A DNA stretch of 64,000 nucleotides. Origin: a bacterium (lineage in GTDB: Bacteria; Cyanobacteriota; Sericytochromatia; S15B-MN24; UBA4093). The stretch lies in assembly GCA_017744355.1 (NCBI GenBank), contig JAGIBK010000009.1, positions 89,675 through 153,674 of the forward strand, in the 5' to 3' direction. A program made the position numbers and the translations under genes. Of the stretch, positions 44,667 to 52,923 are shown piece by piece. Below the pieces are notes generated by a model, which ran no database searches, was not told the DNA's origin, and worked only from the letters and a program-made list of their open reading frames with translations. The stretch's first letter is position 1; the number at the start of each line of letters is the position of its first letter.

Positions 44667-45199
44667 GCCTGGCCGCGGGCCTCCGCTAAGAGGCGCGCGT
44701 AGCTGTGGAGCAGGATCTGGCCCTCATCAAGGCCGAAGCGCGCACGCAAGGCATCGAGCGCGTGCTTGTCCCCGGCATCCTGGGCGAGCACCTCGAGTTC
44801 GGCGAAGTCGTCGTCGAGCCCCTCGATCCGATCCAGGCAAACCGTCGCCCCGTCGATCTCGTAGGCATCGCGAACCTTCTTCACCACGATCAGCGGCCGA
44901 TGGCCCAGCCATGCGAAGGTCTCGGCCAGCGGCTCGACCAGTTCGTCCGGGATCGGCGTCTCGATCTCGGTACGGGTCTTGGTGCCGTCCGCCGAGACCG
45001 TGGGAGCCTCCTTGCGGGTGATGAGCCAGGCGCCTTCCTCTTGCCGCAGGCGCAGCACCCGGCCGGGGCCCGCGTCGAAGTAGCGGTCCTCCTGCTCGAC
45101 CCGCGCGTGCGGACAACCTGCGAGCGCCTGAGCGATCGCCTCGCGCTGCCCGAGCTTCAGGCGAAACTTCGCCTCGATTTCGAATCCCCGCTTCTCCAT
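44663..45199 (-). CDS. CYTH-domain protein (class IV adenylate cyclase/ThTPase fold)
   Basis: About 178 residues. The fold is defined by the N-terminal ExExK, seen in FEIEAKFRL, and further acidic/basic strands (YFDAGPGRVLRLRQEEG, GTKTRTEIETPI, VCLDRIEGLDDDFAELEV). CYTH members cyclise ATP, hydrolyse thiamine triphosphate or cleave inorganic triphosphate; the substrate is not predictable. The start at 45199 follows GGAGG. It is convergent with the peroxidase gene (four-base overlap). No second domain such as CHAD is attached. Confidence 0.9.
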   Translation of the reverse strand: MEKRGFEIEAKFRLKLGQREAIAQALAGCPHARVEQEDRYFDAGPGRVLRLRQEEGAWLITRKEAPTVSADGTKTRTEIETPIPDELVEPLAETFAWLGHRPLIVVKKVRDAYEIDGATVCLDRIEGLDDDFAELEVLAQDAGDKHALDALRARFGLDEGQILLHSYARLLAEARGQA

Positions 45200-45292
45200 T
45201 GGATGGACGCCTCCTCTGCGCGAAGGCATGGTAACACCCTCGCTCCCCTCTGTTAAGGGCCGTTAAGCGCGCCAACCCTCGCAATGCGCCCC

Positions 45293-45322
45293 TTGCCACC
45301 CGTGCGACCAGCACCGGATAAT
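45293..45322 (+). promoter_or_regulatory. Promoter giving a leaderless methyltransferase mRNA
   Basis: TTGCCA (45293-45298), an 18-base spacer and GATAAT (45317-45322). The methyltransferase ATG lies six bases after the -10, so the transcript would start at or near the start codon. Confidence 0.6.
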
Positions 45323-45328
45323 GAAGAG

Positions 45329-47605
45329 ATGCAGACTCTCAGCGCCCGAACCCGCTCCGAGCTCTCCAAGGAGGGCCTCCTGACCCACGGCGTGGCCCTC
45401 TTGGCCGACGCCCTCTCCCTCCACGAGCCGGCTGCCGCATGCTTCGTGCTGGCGAACGCCCTGTTCTGCCACCTGCGGCACCCGGACGAAAACGATGCGC
45501 TCGAGAAGGCCCTCTTCGACACCCTGAGCGGCCTTGGCGGCGACCAGACGCCGCTGTTCGCGGGTGCTGCCCCCTTGCCCCTCAAGCTCGGCGCCCCCTC
45601 GGTGCCGGAGCTGACCGAGATCCTGAACGACCTCTTCTCGGCCCAGACCTGGAGCTACGAGGACGGCGAACTGCTGGGCGGCCTCTTCGAGACCCACCTC
45701 TCGACCATCCAGCGCAAGAAGCACGGCGCCTTCTACACCCCGGCGCCCATCGTCTCCTACCTGCTCGACGCGACCCTGCCGCCCAAGCACCTGCCCCTGG
45801 CCAAGGATTTCCGCCTGCTCGACCCTTCCTGCGGGGCCGGCAACTTCCTGTCGCTTGCGCTCGAAGCCCTCTTCGAGCGGGTCTGGACCTCGCAGACCGG
45901 CGCCGAGGGGCGCTACCTGCGCCTCAAGCGCGTCATGGACCGCCACCTGTTCGGGGTGGACCTCAACCCCTGGGCCCTCAAGCTCGCCCAGATCCGCCTG
46001 GCCTTCGTCCAGCTCAAGCTGGTGCCCGAGCTCAAGGTGCCCCTGAGGGCCAACCTCATCGGTCGCAACACCCTCCAGCAGCACGACACGACCCTCGAGC
46101 CCGGCTTCGACGTGATCGTGGGCAACCCGCCCTACGGGGCCGAGATCTCGAGCCAGGACAAGCACTTCTTCCAGCGCCACTACCGCCTGGGCAGCGGCCG
46201 CCAGGACACCACGGCCCTGTTCATCGAGCGCTCGGCCCGCCTCCTGCGCGACAAGGGCCGGCTGGGCCTCGTCGTGCCCCACGGCGTCACCCGCACCGGC
46301 GCCTACTACGAGTGCCGCCGGCTGTTGGTCGAGGACATGCAGCTGACGGCCCTCTTGGACCTGGGCGCGGCCTTCCCCGGGGTCAACCTCGAAACCATCG
46401 CCTTCGTCGCCGAGCACCGTCAGGCCACCTTCTCGAACGCGGCGCTGCCCTGGGCCCCGGACGACCAGGGCGAGGTGCGCCTGGACACCTTCCGGGACGG
46501 CACGCTCCGCTCGCTCGGCACCCAGAGCCACGGCTTCTTCCGCAACCGCCCGACCATGCCGATCTACGCCAACCGCACCAGCGGCGGCTGGATCACCAAG
46601 GTCGAGGTCTCGGGCGTTCCGCTCCAGCACCTGGCATGGATCCGGCGCGGGGCGGGCATCTCGGCCAAGGAGAGCGCGATCGCCCTGTGGAGCGAGGGAA
46701 CCCCGGTGGTCCGCGGCCGCGACATCCGGCGCTACGGCGGCGACGAGGGGCTCTTGCGCCTCAGCCCCCGCTACGCCCTGCGCGATCGCTTCCTCTCGAA
46801 CGTGCTCGCCTCGCCGCGGATCGTGTACCAGAACATCGCAAGCGCCGTGGTCGCCACCCTCCTGCCTTCGGGCAGCCTGCCGCTCGACACCGTCAACGTG
46901 CTCGAGCCCCAGTCGGACTGGAACCCTCACTACCTGCTCGCGCTGCTCAACTCACGGCTGCTCGAAGCCTACTTCCAGCTGGTCATCGCCAACAAGGCGC
47001 AGCTCACCCTGCACCTGGACACCCCGACGCTCGGCTCCTTGCCCCTGATGATCGCCACCGAGCGCGAGCAGCGCTCGATCGCAGGCGAGGCGGCCCTGGT
47101 CCTGGACTGGCTGGCGCAGACCTCGCGCTGGGACCTCTCGGCGACGATCGCCGAGACCCTCTGGGAGACCCCCGAGGCGCTGGAAGCGGCGGCCAAGGAG
47201 CGGCTCTCGGCCATGGAGCTCAGGCGCAAGCGCGCCCTCGAAGCGCTGGAAGCGATCGACGACCAGGTCTTCGACCTCTACGGCCTCACCGAGCGCGAGC
47301 GCGAGGCCGTCTGTAGCGAGACGACCTCCAAGCGCCTGGGCAGCAACCGCCAGACGCCGAGCAAGGAGATCTCGAAGATCGCCGAAGGGGTGATCGTGCA
47401 GGGGCTCATGCGCGCCCTGGAGGTCGCCGACCGGCCCCGCGACGCCTACGAGCTGTACCAGGGCTGGGCCCGGCCGGATCACGACGCGATCGCCGCGGTC
47501 TGGGGCGGCGATCCGAAGACCGATCTGCCAGGGCTGCTCGCCAAGTACGGCGCCATGGTCCATGGGAACAAGGTCGGCCTCTGGCAGCCGGGCCTCAGGG
47601 GCTAA
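45329..47605 (+). CDS. Solitary Eco57I/TaqI-like adenine-N6 DNA methyltransferase
   Basis: About 758 residues. The methyltransferase core has HGAFYTPAPIVSYL, SAM motif I LDPSCGAGNFLSLA, FGVDLNPWALKLAQ and the catalytic motif IV NPPYG in VIVGNPPYGAEI, the N6-adenine type. A C-terminal specificity-like domain of about 300 residues follows, with the TaqI-type RRGAGISAKES and RGRDIRRYGGDEG region. The first 130 residues are unassigned and do not clearly show a nuclease. The ATG at 45329 is chosen; a longer frame would start before the promoter. No restriction or specificity gene lies beside it. The stop codon shares its last base with an inverted-repeat element. Confidence 0.85.
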   Translation: MQTLSARTRSELSKEGLLTHGVALLADALSLHEPAAACFVLANALFCHLRHPDENDALEKALFDTLSGLGGDQTPLFAGAAPLPLKLGAPSVPELTEILNDLFSAQTWSYEDGELLGGLFETHLSTIQRKKHGAFYTPAPIVSYLLDATLPPKHLPLAKDFRLLDPSCGAGNFLSLALEALFERVWTSQTGAEGRYLRLKRVMDRHLFGVDLNPWALKLAQIRLAFVQLKLVPELKVPLRANLIGRNTLQQHDTTLEPGFDVIVGNPPYGAEISSQDKHFFQRHYRLGSGRQDTTALFIERSARLLRDKGRLGLVVPHGVTRTGAYYECRRLLVEDMQLTALLDLGAAFPGVNLETIAFVAEHRQATFSNAALPWAPDDQGEVRLDTFRDGTLRSLGTQSHGFFRNRPTMPIYANRTSGGWITKVEVSGVPLQHLAWIRRGAGISAKESAIALWSEGTPVVRGRDIRRYGGDEGLLRLSPRYALRDRFLSNVLASPRIVYQNIASAVVATLLPSGSLPLDTVNVLEPQSDWNPHYLLALLNSRLLEAYFQLVIANKAQLTLHLDTPTLGSLPLMIATEREQRSIAGEAALVLDWLAQTSRWDLSATIAETLWETPEALEAAAKERLSAMELRRKRALEALEAIDDQVFDLYGLTEREREAVCSETTSKRLGSNRQTPSKEISKIAEGVIVQGLMRALEVADRPRDAYELYQGWARPDHDAIAAVWGGDPKTDLPGLLAKYGAMVHGNKVGLWQPGLRG

Positions 47606-47684
47606 GAGCGCCTCACAAAACTGTTCCTTATAGCCGCCCACGGCGGCCACCAGCCGTAACATGCCTGGTTTTGTTAGGTGCTCT
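47605..47684. repeat. Inverted-repeat element, copy 3 (80 bp)
   Basis: Arms 47605-47621 and 47668-47684 pair with one G-T wobble and one mismatch. CTGTTCCT, the hairpin GCCGC/GCGGC (47632-47646) and CATGCCTGG are shared with the other copies. Its ends fall in the stop codons of the two convergent neighbours. Confidence 0.9.
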
Positions 47685-48588
47685 AACAGCGCAGCGACAC
47701 GATCCGGTTGCGGCCGCCTCGCTTGGCCTCGTAGAGCAGGCGATCCGCCCGACTGAGCAGCGAGTGGGGGGTGTCATCGCCCTGGACCTCGGTGGCCCCC
47801 ACGCTCACTGTGAGGCAGACCTCCTCGTCCGGAGCCGTGAAGGGGTGGGTGGCGAGCTCGGTGCGCACCCGCTCGGCCTGCAGGACCGCCTCGCTCAGGG
47901 TGTGGCCCGGCAGCAGGTACAGGAACTCCTCGCCCCCGTAGCGCCCGATCACGTCCCGGCGGCGCGAGCTGCGCCGCAGGACCGCGGCCATCTCCTGCAA
48001 GACCCGATCGCCCACCGGGTGCCCCCAGCGGTCGTTGATGCTCTTGAACCGGTCCACGTCGAACAAGAGGATGGCCATGGGCAGCCCGTGGGCGCGCGTA
48101 TCCACCAGCGAATCGGCCAGGGCCGCGTCCAGATAACGCCGGTTGGGCAGTCCCGTCAGGTGGTCGTGGTAGGCCAGCTCGAAGAGGCGATCGCGATCGC
48201 CCCGCAGGGCGGAGAGGCGCTCCAATCGCAGCTGCAGCAGCCTCACGCGGGTGGCGACCTCGAGCGGGGTGGTCGGCGCGATCCAGACGTCGTCGGCCTC
48301 GGAGTAGCGGCCGTGGGCATCCACATCCGCGAACGAGGGCTCGATCAGCACGATCGGGGTGAAGGGCATGCTCGACATCCCCTTCAGGATCCGGCACACC
48401 TCCACCCCGTCGATCCCGGGCAAACGAGAATCGGCCACGATCATGGCGGGGGTCAGCCGAGTGGCCTGGTCCAGGGCGACCAGACCGTTCGAGGCGGCGA
48501 GCACCTGATACCCGGCGACCTCGAACTCCCGCACGATCCAGTCGCGCGGCGCCGCGGAGGCGTAGATCAAGATCGGGGTGTCGCTCAT
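47683..48588 (-). CDS. Diguanylate cyclase with degenerate receiver domain
   Basis: About 301 residues. The N-terminal receiver-like domain has an Asp53 phosphoacceptor candidate (VADSRLPGID), but the usual acidic pair after strand 1 (ILIYASAAP) and the conserved Lys of strand 5 (APTTP) are absent, so phosphorylation is doubtful. The GGDEF domain has an active GGEEF (218-222) and an I-site RxxD (RRRD, 209-212) five residues upstream, for feedback by c-di-GMP. It makes c-di-GMP, which would fit control of the surface and polysaccharide genes in this window. Its stop codon overlaps the repeat element. Confidence 0.9.
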   Translation of the reverse strand: MSDTPILIYASAAPRDWIVREFEVAGYQVLAASNGLVALDQATRLTPAMIVADSRLPGIDGVEVCRILKGMSSMPFTPIVLIEPSFADVDAHGRYSEADDVWIAPTTPLEVATRVRLLQLRLERLSALRGDRDRLFELAYHDHLTGLPNRRYLDAALADSLVDTRAHGLPMAILLFDVDRFKSINDRWGHPVGDRVLQEMAAVLRRSSRRRDVIGRYGGEEFLYLLPGHTLSEAVLQAERVRTELATHPFTAPDEEVCLTVSVGATEVQGDDTPHSLLSRADRLLYEAKRGGRNRIVSLRC

Positions 48589-48661
48589 GGGGTCAACCTG
48601 CCAAGCGTCGAAGGGGCGGCTTGGAAGAGTCTTGCCCCGCGCCTCGGCAAAAGAAACGAGA

Positions 48662-48682
48662 CAAGCGGCTAAAAACCGCTTG
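48662..48682 (-). terminator. Weak intrinsic terminator
   Basis: A 7-bp stem CAAGCGG/CCGCTTG (48662-48668 with 48676-48682) lies downstream of the HARE-HTH gene on the minus strand, followed by TCTCGTTT. Confidence 0.45.
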
Positions 48683-48734
48683 CCTCCTTAAAGTCGGGAC
48701 GATCGTCCTAGTTGGGATGAACCCGCCGTTGCGC

Positions 48735-49478
48735 CTAGTGCGCCGCCTTGTTGCGCTGCAGACGCGCCAGGGACTCGGAGTCGGCGACCCGCACCCGGGG
48801 CTTCATCGGCACCACCGGAGCGGCGACCTCGGCGACGCGCTTGGCGCGGGGCTTGCGGGGCTCCTTGGCCTCCAGCTTGGTGACGGTGGCCTTGACGGGC
48901 TTCGCGGGCTTGAGGACGGCGGGCTTCGCGGTCTTGGCCACGGGCTTCGCGGCGGGCTTCGCCACCGGCTTGGCCTTGGCCTTCGTCTTGCGGGCCGACT
49001 TCTTGGCCTTCAGCAGGTCCTTGGGCCACACGCGCAGGCCGTAGGTGCCGTCCGCCACGCGCTCGAAGGGCGAATCCTCGTTGCGCTGCATGTCGTCACC
49101 GACGCGGGCGCGCAGGGTGTAGGCGGGGGTCCGGCCCTCGGGGCGGATGAGGCCCGCGCGGATCGCGCGCTTGGTGATCTCCTGGTAGTGGAGGGGCTTG
49201 CCCGCGAGCGTCAGGATCTTGAGGGCCGCCTCACGCATGCTCATGGGGTGCTCCAGGATCTTGGAGGGCTTGAGCTGCCAGGTGTGCGGCGCGGTCGCCT
49301 CGAAGCTGGAATTGGGGTTCTGCGAGGAGCGCTTGAGGACCACCCCGATCGAACGCTCCGGGTCCTTGGTGCGGGGGGCGATCAGGCCCTTTCGCTTCGC
49401 CCGTGACACGATCTCGGCCTCGGTAAGGGGCTTGCGGGCCTCTGCCAGAATCAACTGCGCGGCTTCGAGGTAGGTCAT
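48735..49478 (-). CDS. Two HARE-HTH domains with a histone-H1-like tail
   Basis: About 247 residues. Two HB1/ASXL-type winged-helix (HARE-HTH) domains are visible: residues about 1-70 (MTYLEAAQLILAEARKPLT, RAKRKGLIAP) and about 77-145 (SMREAALKILTLAGKPLHYQEI, RAIRAGLIRPEGRTPAYTLRA). The remaining 100 residues are a Lys/Ala/Pro tail (KPVAKPAAKPVAKTAKPA), the composition of histone H1 and of bacterial H1-like nucleoid proteins. HARE-HTH domains occur in restriction, RNA polymerase delta and chromatin proteins and are thought to bind DNA. The ATG at 49478 follows GAGGA; 49493 is a possible alternative. Likely a chromosome-associated protein. Confidence 0.85.
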   Translation of the reverse strand: MTYLEAAQLILAEARKPLTEAEIVSRAKRKGLIAPRTKDPERSIGVVLKRSSQNPNSSFEATAPHTWQLKPSKILEHPMSMREAALKILTLAGKPLHYQEITKRAIRAGLIRPEGRTPAYTLRARVGDDMQRNEDSPFERVADGTYGLRVWPKDLLKAKKSARKTKAKAKPVAKPAAKPVAKTAKPAVLKPAKPVKATVTKLEAKEPRKPRAKRVAEVAAPVVPMKPRVRVADSESLARLQRNKAAH

Positions 49479-49669
49479 GTTCGTGGTCCTCATGGTGGGT
49501 CGATCTTAGGGGCGATCGAACGTCGAAAAGCTTTCTACTGCTATTCTACCCAGAGATCGATCGTCTAAATGCCTCTTCGCGCAAGTTTTTTCGCCGGATC
49601 GCCGCAAACGCAGCGATCATGATCACGGAGAGCCCCTCTCTTTCCTCAAATCAAGTGATCATGCCGCCC

Positions 49670-50983
49670 CTAGGGGGCATGGAGGGCGTTATGACGCGCG
49701 CCACGCCGCCGCCGGTAGTGGGCGGCGAAGTCCTCGACCCGCAATTCGAAGAGATCCTGCAGGCTCCCCACGTGCTGACGCTGCTGCTGGGCGCTCATGC
49801 CTCGCAGGCGCGAGAGGGGGGCGTGCAGGAGCTTGTTGACGATGGCCTGGCTCAGCTCCTCGATCAGTTGGCGCTGCTCGCGCGAGAAGGCCTCGGCGTA
49901 CTTGCCGAGAAAGCGATCCAGCTCGTCGGCGCGGATCTGGTGGGCCTTGTCCCGCAACGAGGAAATGGCGGGGCTCATCTGGAAGTAACGCAGCCAGGCC
50001 AGGTAGGCCTCGCGCTCCGCCTCGAGGATCGCCTCCACCTGCTTCACCCCCTCGGCGCGGTCCTGGCGGTGGGCTTGGGCGATCGCCTCCAGGTCGTCCA
50101 GATCCCACAGGCGCATGCCGGGCAGCTCGGCGATGGCCGGATCCAGGTTGCGGGGCATGGCCAGGTCCATGAGCACCAGCTCGCGGCCGCCCCGGCGCGC
50201 GTGCAGGCCCGCGAGGTCCGCCGCCGAGAGAACGTGGTGCGGCGCCCCGGTGCAGCAGAGCACCACGTCCACCCGGGAAAGGACCTCGTCCAGGGAGAAG
50301 AGGGAGACCACCTCGCCCCCCACCTGTGCGGCGAGGTGCTGGGCCGCCTCCTGGGTGCGGTTGGAGACGTAGACCCGCGCAAGGCCCTCACCCGCCAGGT
50401 GCTTGGCCGCGAGCTCGCCCATCTTGCCGCTGCCGAGGAGGAGCAGGGAGCGGTCCTTTAGGGAGCCGAGACGCTCGCGCGCCAGGCGGATGGCGGCCGC
50501 CGAGACCGAAACGGCCCCGCGGGCGATCCCCGTCTCGGAGCGGGCACGCTTGCCAGCGCTCAGGGAAAAGCGGAAGAGCGCGTCCATGATGGCGCCCGCG
50601 GCGCGCTGCTGCTGTGCGACCGTGAGGGCCTCCTTGAGCTGGGCGAGGATCTGGTGCTCGCCGAGGATCTGGGACTCGAGCCCCGCGGCGACCCGCATCA
50701 GGTGCAGGACCGCCTCGCCCTCTTGGCGCACCGTGAAGGCCCCCACGTCGGCCCCGCCCCGCGCCACGAAGCGGCGCAGGGCCTCCAGGCCCCGCGCGGG
50801 CTCCGCGACGAGGGCGTAGACCTCGGTGCGGTTGCAGGTCGAGAGGATCACCCCCTCGAGGATCTCGGGAGCCGCCAAGAGCTCCGCAAGGGCCCCACGC
50901 AGTTCGTGCGCCGGCACGGCAACCCGCTCTCGCACCGCGACCGGCGCCGTGCGATGGCACAACCCGAGCATCAGGATGACCAT
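49670..50983 (-). CDS. hemA: Glutamyl-tRNA reductase
   Basis: A 437-residue protein of normal length. The nucleophile Cys50 is in LSTCNRTEVYA, the family motif GLESQILGEHQIL follows, and an NADPH-binding motif lies in LLLLGSGKMGELAAKHL. It reduces the glutamate of Glu-tRNA to glutamate-1-semialdehyde, the first step of C5 tetrapyrrole synthesis. This is compatible with the heme proteins nearby (peroxidase, CSGCH lipoprotein). The upstream region holds an inverted repeat over a -10-like box (see below). No other heme-pathway genes are in the window. Confidence 0.98.
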   Translation of the reverse strand: MVILMLGLCHRTAPVAVRERVAVPAHELRGALAELLAAPEILEGVILSTCNRTEVYALVAEPARGLEALRRFVARGGADVGAFTVRQEGEAVLHLMRVAAGLESQILGEHQILAQLKEALTVAQQQRAAGAIMDALFRFSLSAGKRARSETGIARGAVSVSAAAIRLARERLGSLKDRSLLLLGSGKMGELAAKHLAGEGLARVYVSNRTQEAAQHLAAQVGGEVVSLFSLDEVLSRVDVVLCCTGAPHHVLSAADLAGLHARRGGRELVLMDLAMPRNLDPAIAELPGMRLWDLDDLEAIAQAHRQDRAEGVKQVEAILEAEREAYLAWLRYFQMSPAISSLRDKAHQIRADELDRFLGKYAEAFSREQRQLIEELSQAIVNKLLHAPLSRLRGMSAQQQRQHVGSLQDLFELRVEDFAAHYRRRRGARHNALHAP

Positions 50984-51063
50984 GGCCCCCTCCCTCGCCC
51001 AAGAAGTCGGCAGTCCCTGCCGGCGCGCAGGAGTCGCCGGGACCCTGCAAGCGAGTAAAAACT

Positions 51064-51112
51064 GGGGCGATCATAGCGGCCGAAACACGCGCTTGCTTGT
51101 TCAAATCGCCCC
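51064..51112 (-). promoter_or_regulatory. Inverted repeat around the probable hemA promoter
   Basis: GGGGCGAT (51064-51071) and ATCGCCCC (51105-51112) are perfect 8-bp arms, 33 bases apart. The left arm overlaps minus-strand TATGAT (51070-51075), a likely hemA -10. A looping or operator role is inferred; no good -35 box is seen. Confidence 0.4.
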
Positions 51113-51360
51113 AAGCTCTCTGGGGATCCGCCGCAGAACAATCTTGCTTGATAAAACCGGCCAAGCATTATCGCGACGCTTTGATTAGGCTGATGCATGG
51201 TTGCCTGGCAGAGGATCCGTCCCCCCGGCCCCATCGCCCCCTTTCGCCCACGGCGTCGGTGCAACGCCACACGCAGCAAGGCACGCGCCCACATGACCGG
51301 ATCGCGTTCGGCCCCAGCGCGGGCAATCGGCTCCGTCATCGGCAAGAGAGGTGTGTGTGC
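51113..51360 (+). other. Upstream region of the heme lipoprotein gene
   Basis: About 250 bases without a credible gene. TTGCTT with ATTATC 17 bases later (about 51144-51172) could be a plus-strand promoter. The rest is G/C-rich, unremarkable leader ending in GAGAGG before the ATG at 51361. I see no riboswitch or RNA gene. Confidence 0.4.
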
Positions 51361-52869
51361 ATGCGAAGCAGAATCGGATCCGTCGTGAGTGCCGTGGTCC
51401 TGGCCACCACGGCGCTCTCCCTGGTCGGCTGTAACCTGAAGGCCGGCAACCTGATCGCTCCGAGCGGCGCCGGCCGCGAGGCCCAAGCCGGGGGCAAGGG
51501 CTTTGCTCCCGGCGAGCCGACCCCGGTTTCCCCCGAGAAGGAACTGATCATCACCGACCTGAGCGTGGTCAACGACAAGCGCGCCAAGGGCATGGGCCCA
51601 TGGAGCTTCGGCACCCTGATGGAGGGGCTCTCGGGCGGCAAGAACACCGAGCAGTTCGTGCTCAACTGGCTCAACGAGTGGAACAAGGACGTGGTCGTCA
51701 ACGGCCAGAAGATTCCCGCCCGCAAGGCGATCCAGAGCCTGATCATCGACCCGTGGAAGCAAGCGAGCGGCGGCAAGCGGCTCGACATGAGCAAGGCGCC
51801 CTTCCGCCTGTTGGCCATCACCAACCGCGTCGACTTGCGCAAGGTAGGCAACGCCGGCGAGGGCCGCCTCGTCTTCGGGGTGGTGGACCTTCGGGACCCC
51901 AACGAGCAGAGCCCGCTGCGCCCCCTGTTCACCGTCATCTTCGAGTACGGGGTCGACTTCAACATGCTCGGCGGCATGAAGTACGACCGCATGGACGACC
52001 CCAACAACAAGCAGCTGGCCAAGATCCGCATGGGCCTCGTCACCGACTGGGCCATGCGCTGGCACAAGCTGGGCACCATGCCCTTCGGGCCCCAGTACAA
52101 CGCCGAACTTCAGAAGCTGACCGACGTCTTCGCCCGGGGCGGCGCCAACCGCAACAAGCCCAACGGCAGCGCCCTCAACCAGCTGCGCACCAACGAGATC
52201 GAGCTCTCCACCCAGGAGGCGATCGCGAAGTTCGGCCCCCCCAACCCCGCCGACCCGGTGAACTTCGCGAAATTCTTCCAGCACCTCAAGGACAACCCCT
52301 GGGAGATGCGCGAGTTCCACGTCAGCCGCAGCGGCCAGCTCGCGTCGGCGACCATGGCCCTCACCCCGAGCCTGGCGATGAACGGCAGCTCCAAGCTCGC
52401 CGATTACATCAACCGCAACGAGCGGGACATCCTCCAAGAGGAGCACGTGCTGCCCGTCTCCATGCTCGCAGGCTCGGCGCCGGTGCCCGGCGCCGGCAAC
52501 TTCCCGCCCGCGGGGATCAACGACCCGTTCCTCGTCTGGAACGCGCCCGGCATCCGCAACCCCGAGGCCCGCTTCAAGTTCGCCCTCAACACCTGCAGCG
52601 GCTGCCACATGATCGAGGCCGGCCTCAACAAGAGCGTGATCGGCGAGGACTTCCTCCAGATCCGGCCCCGCAAGGCCAACGAGCCGTCCACCCTCTCGCC
52701 CTTCCTGACCGGCCAGGACGTCCCGGACCCGGTCACGGGCCAGGTCCGTCGCCTGGACGACATCGGCCGGCGCGTCAACGACATGAACCAGCTCATCGGC
52801 TACAGCTACAACCGGGACCTGGTCCCCACCCGCCAGATGGAGATGCCCTTCCCCAGCCGCGTCCACTAA
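51361..52869 (+). CDS. Lipoprotein with one CxxCH heme motif, function unknown
   Basis: About 502 residues. Lipobox LVGC gives lipidation at Cys24. The long mature part has phrases such as LTITDLSVVNDKRA-type openings, WLNEWNKDVVVNGQKIPARK, FRLLAITNRVDLRKVG and VVDLRDPNEQSPLRP, which I do not recognise as a named family. A single heme-c motif CSGCH lies at 412-416 (NTCSGCHMIEAG). A single heme in a 500-residue lipoprotein suggests an electron-transfer or redox role outside the cytoplasm. GAGAGG precedes the ATG. A bidirectional terminator separates it from thrS. Confidence 0.8.
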   Translation: MRSRIGSVVSAVVLATTALSLVGCNLKAGNLIAPSGAGREAQAGGKGFAPGEPTPVSPEKELIITDLSVVNDKRAKGMGPWSFGTLMEGLSGGKNTEQFVLNWLNEWNKDVVVNGQKIPARKAIQSLIIDPWKQASGGKRLDMSKAPFRLLAITNRVDLRKVGNAGEGRLVFGVVDLRDPNEQSPLRPLFTVIFEYGVDFNMLGGMKYDRMDDPNNKQLAKIRMGLVTDWAMRWHKLGTMPFGPQYNAELQKLTDVFARGGANRNKPNGSALNQLRTNEIELSTQEAIAKFGPPNPADPVNFAKFFQHLKDNPWEMREFHVSRSGQLASATMALTPSLAMNGSSKLADYINRNERDILQEEHVLPVSMLAGSAPVPGAGNFPPAGINDPFLVWNAPGIRNPEARFKFALNTCSGCHMIEAGLNKSVIGEDFLQIRPRKANEPSTLSPFLTGQDVPDPVTGQVRRLDDIGRRVNDMNQLIGYSYNRDLVPTRQMEMPFPSRVH

Positions 52870-52874
52870 CGCCC

Positions 52875-52919
52875 ATGACGAACGCCCCCCTTCCCGGCGG
52901 GAAGGGGGGCGTTCGTCAT
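52875..52919. terminator. Bidirectional intrinsic terminator
   Basis: A perfect 21-bp stem (52875-52895 with 52899-52919) between the heme lipoprotein gene and the convergent thrS gene. There is no long T-run on either side; the stem itself is very strong. Confidence 0.75.
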
Positions 52920-52923
52920 GCGG

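Noticed and set aside
45329..48588. Phage-defence island (BREX, DISARM or type I restriction) around the methyltransferase
   Set aside because: Neighbours are a CYTH protein, a peroxidase and a diguanylate cyclase. No PglZ, BrxC, helicase-nuclease or specificity subunit accompanies it.
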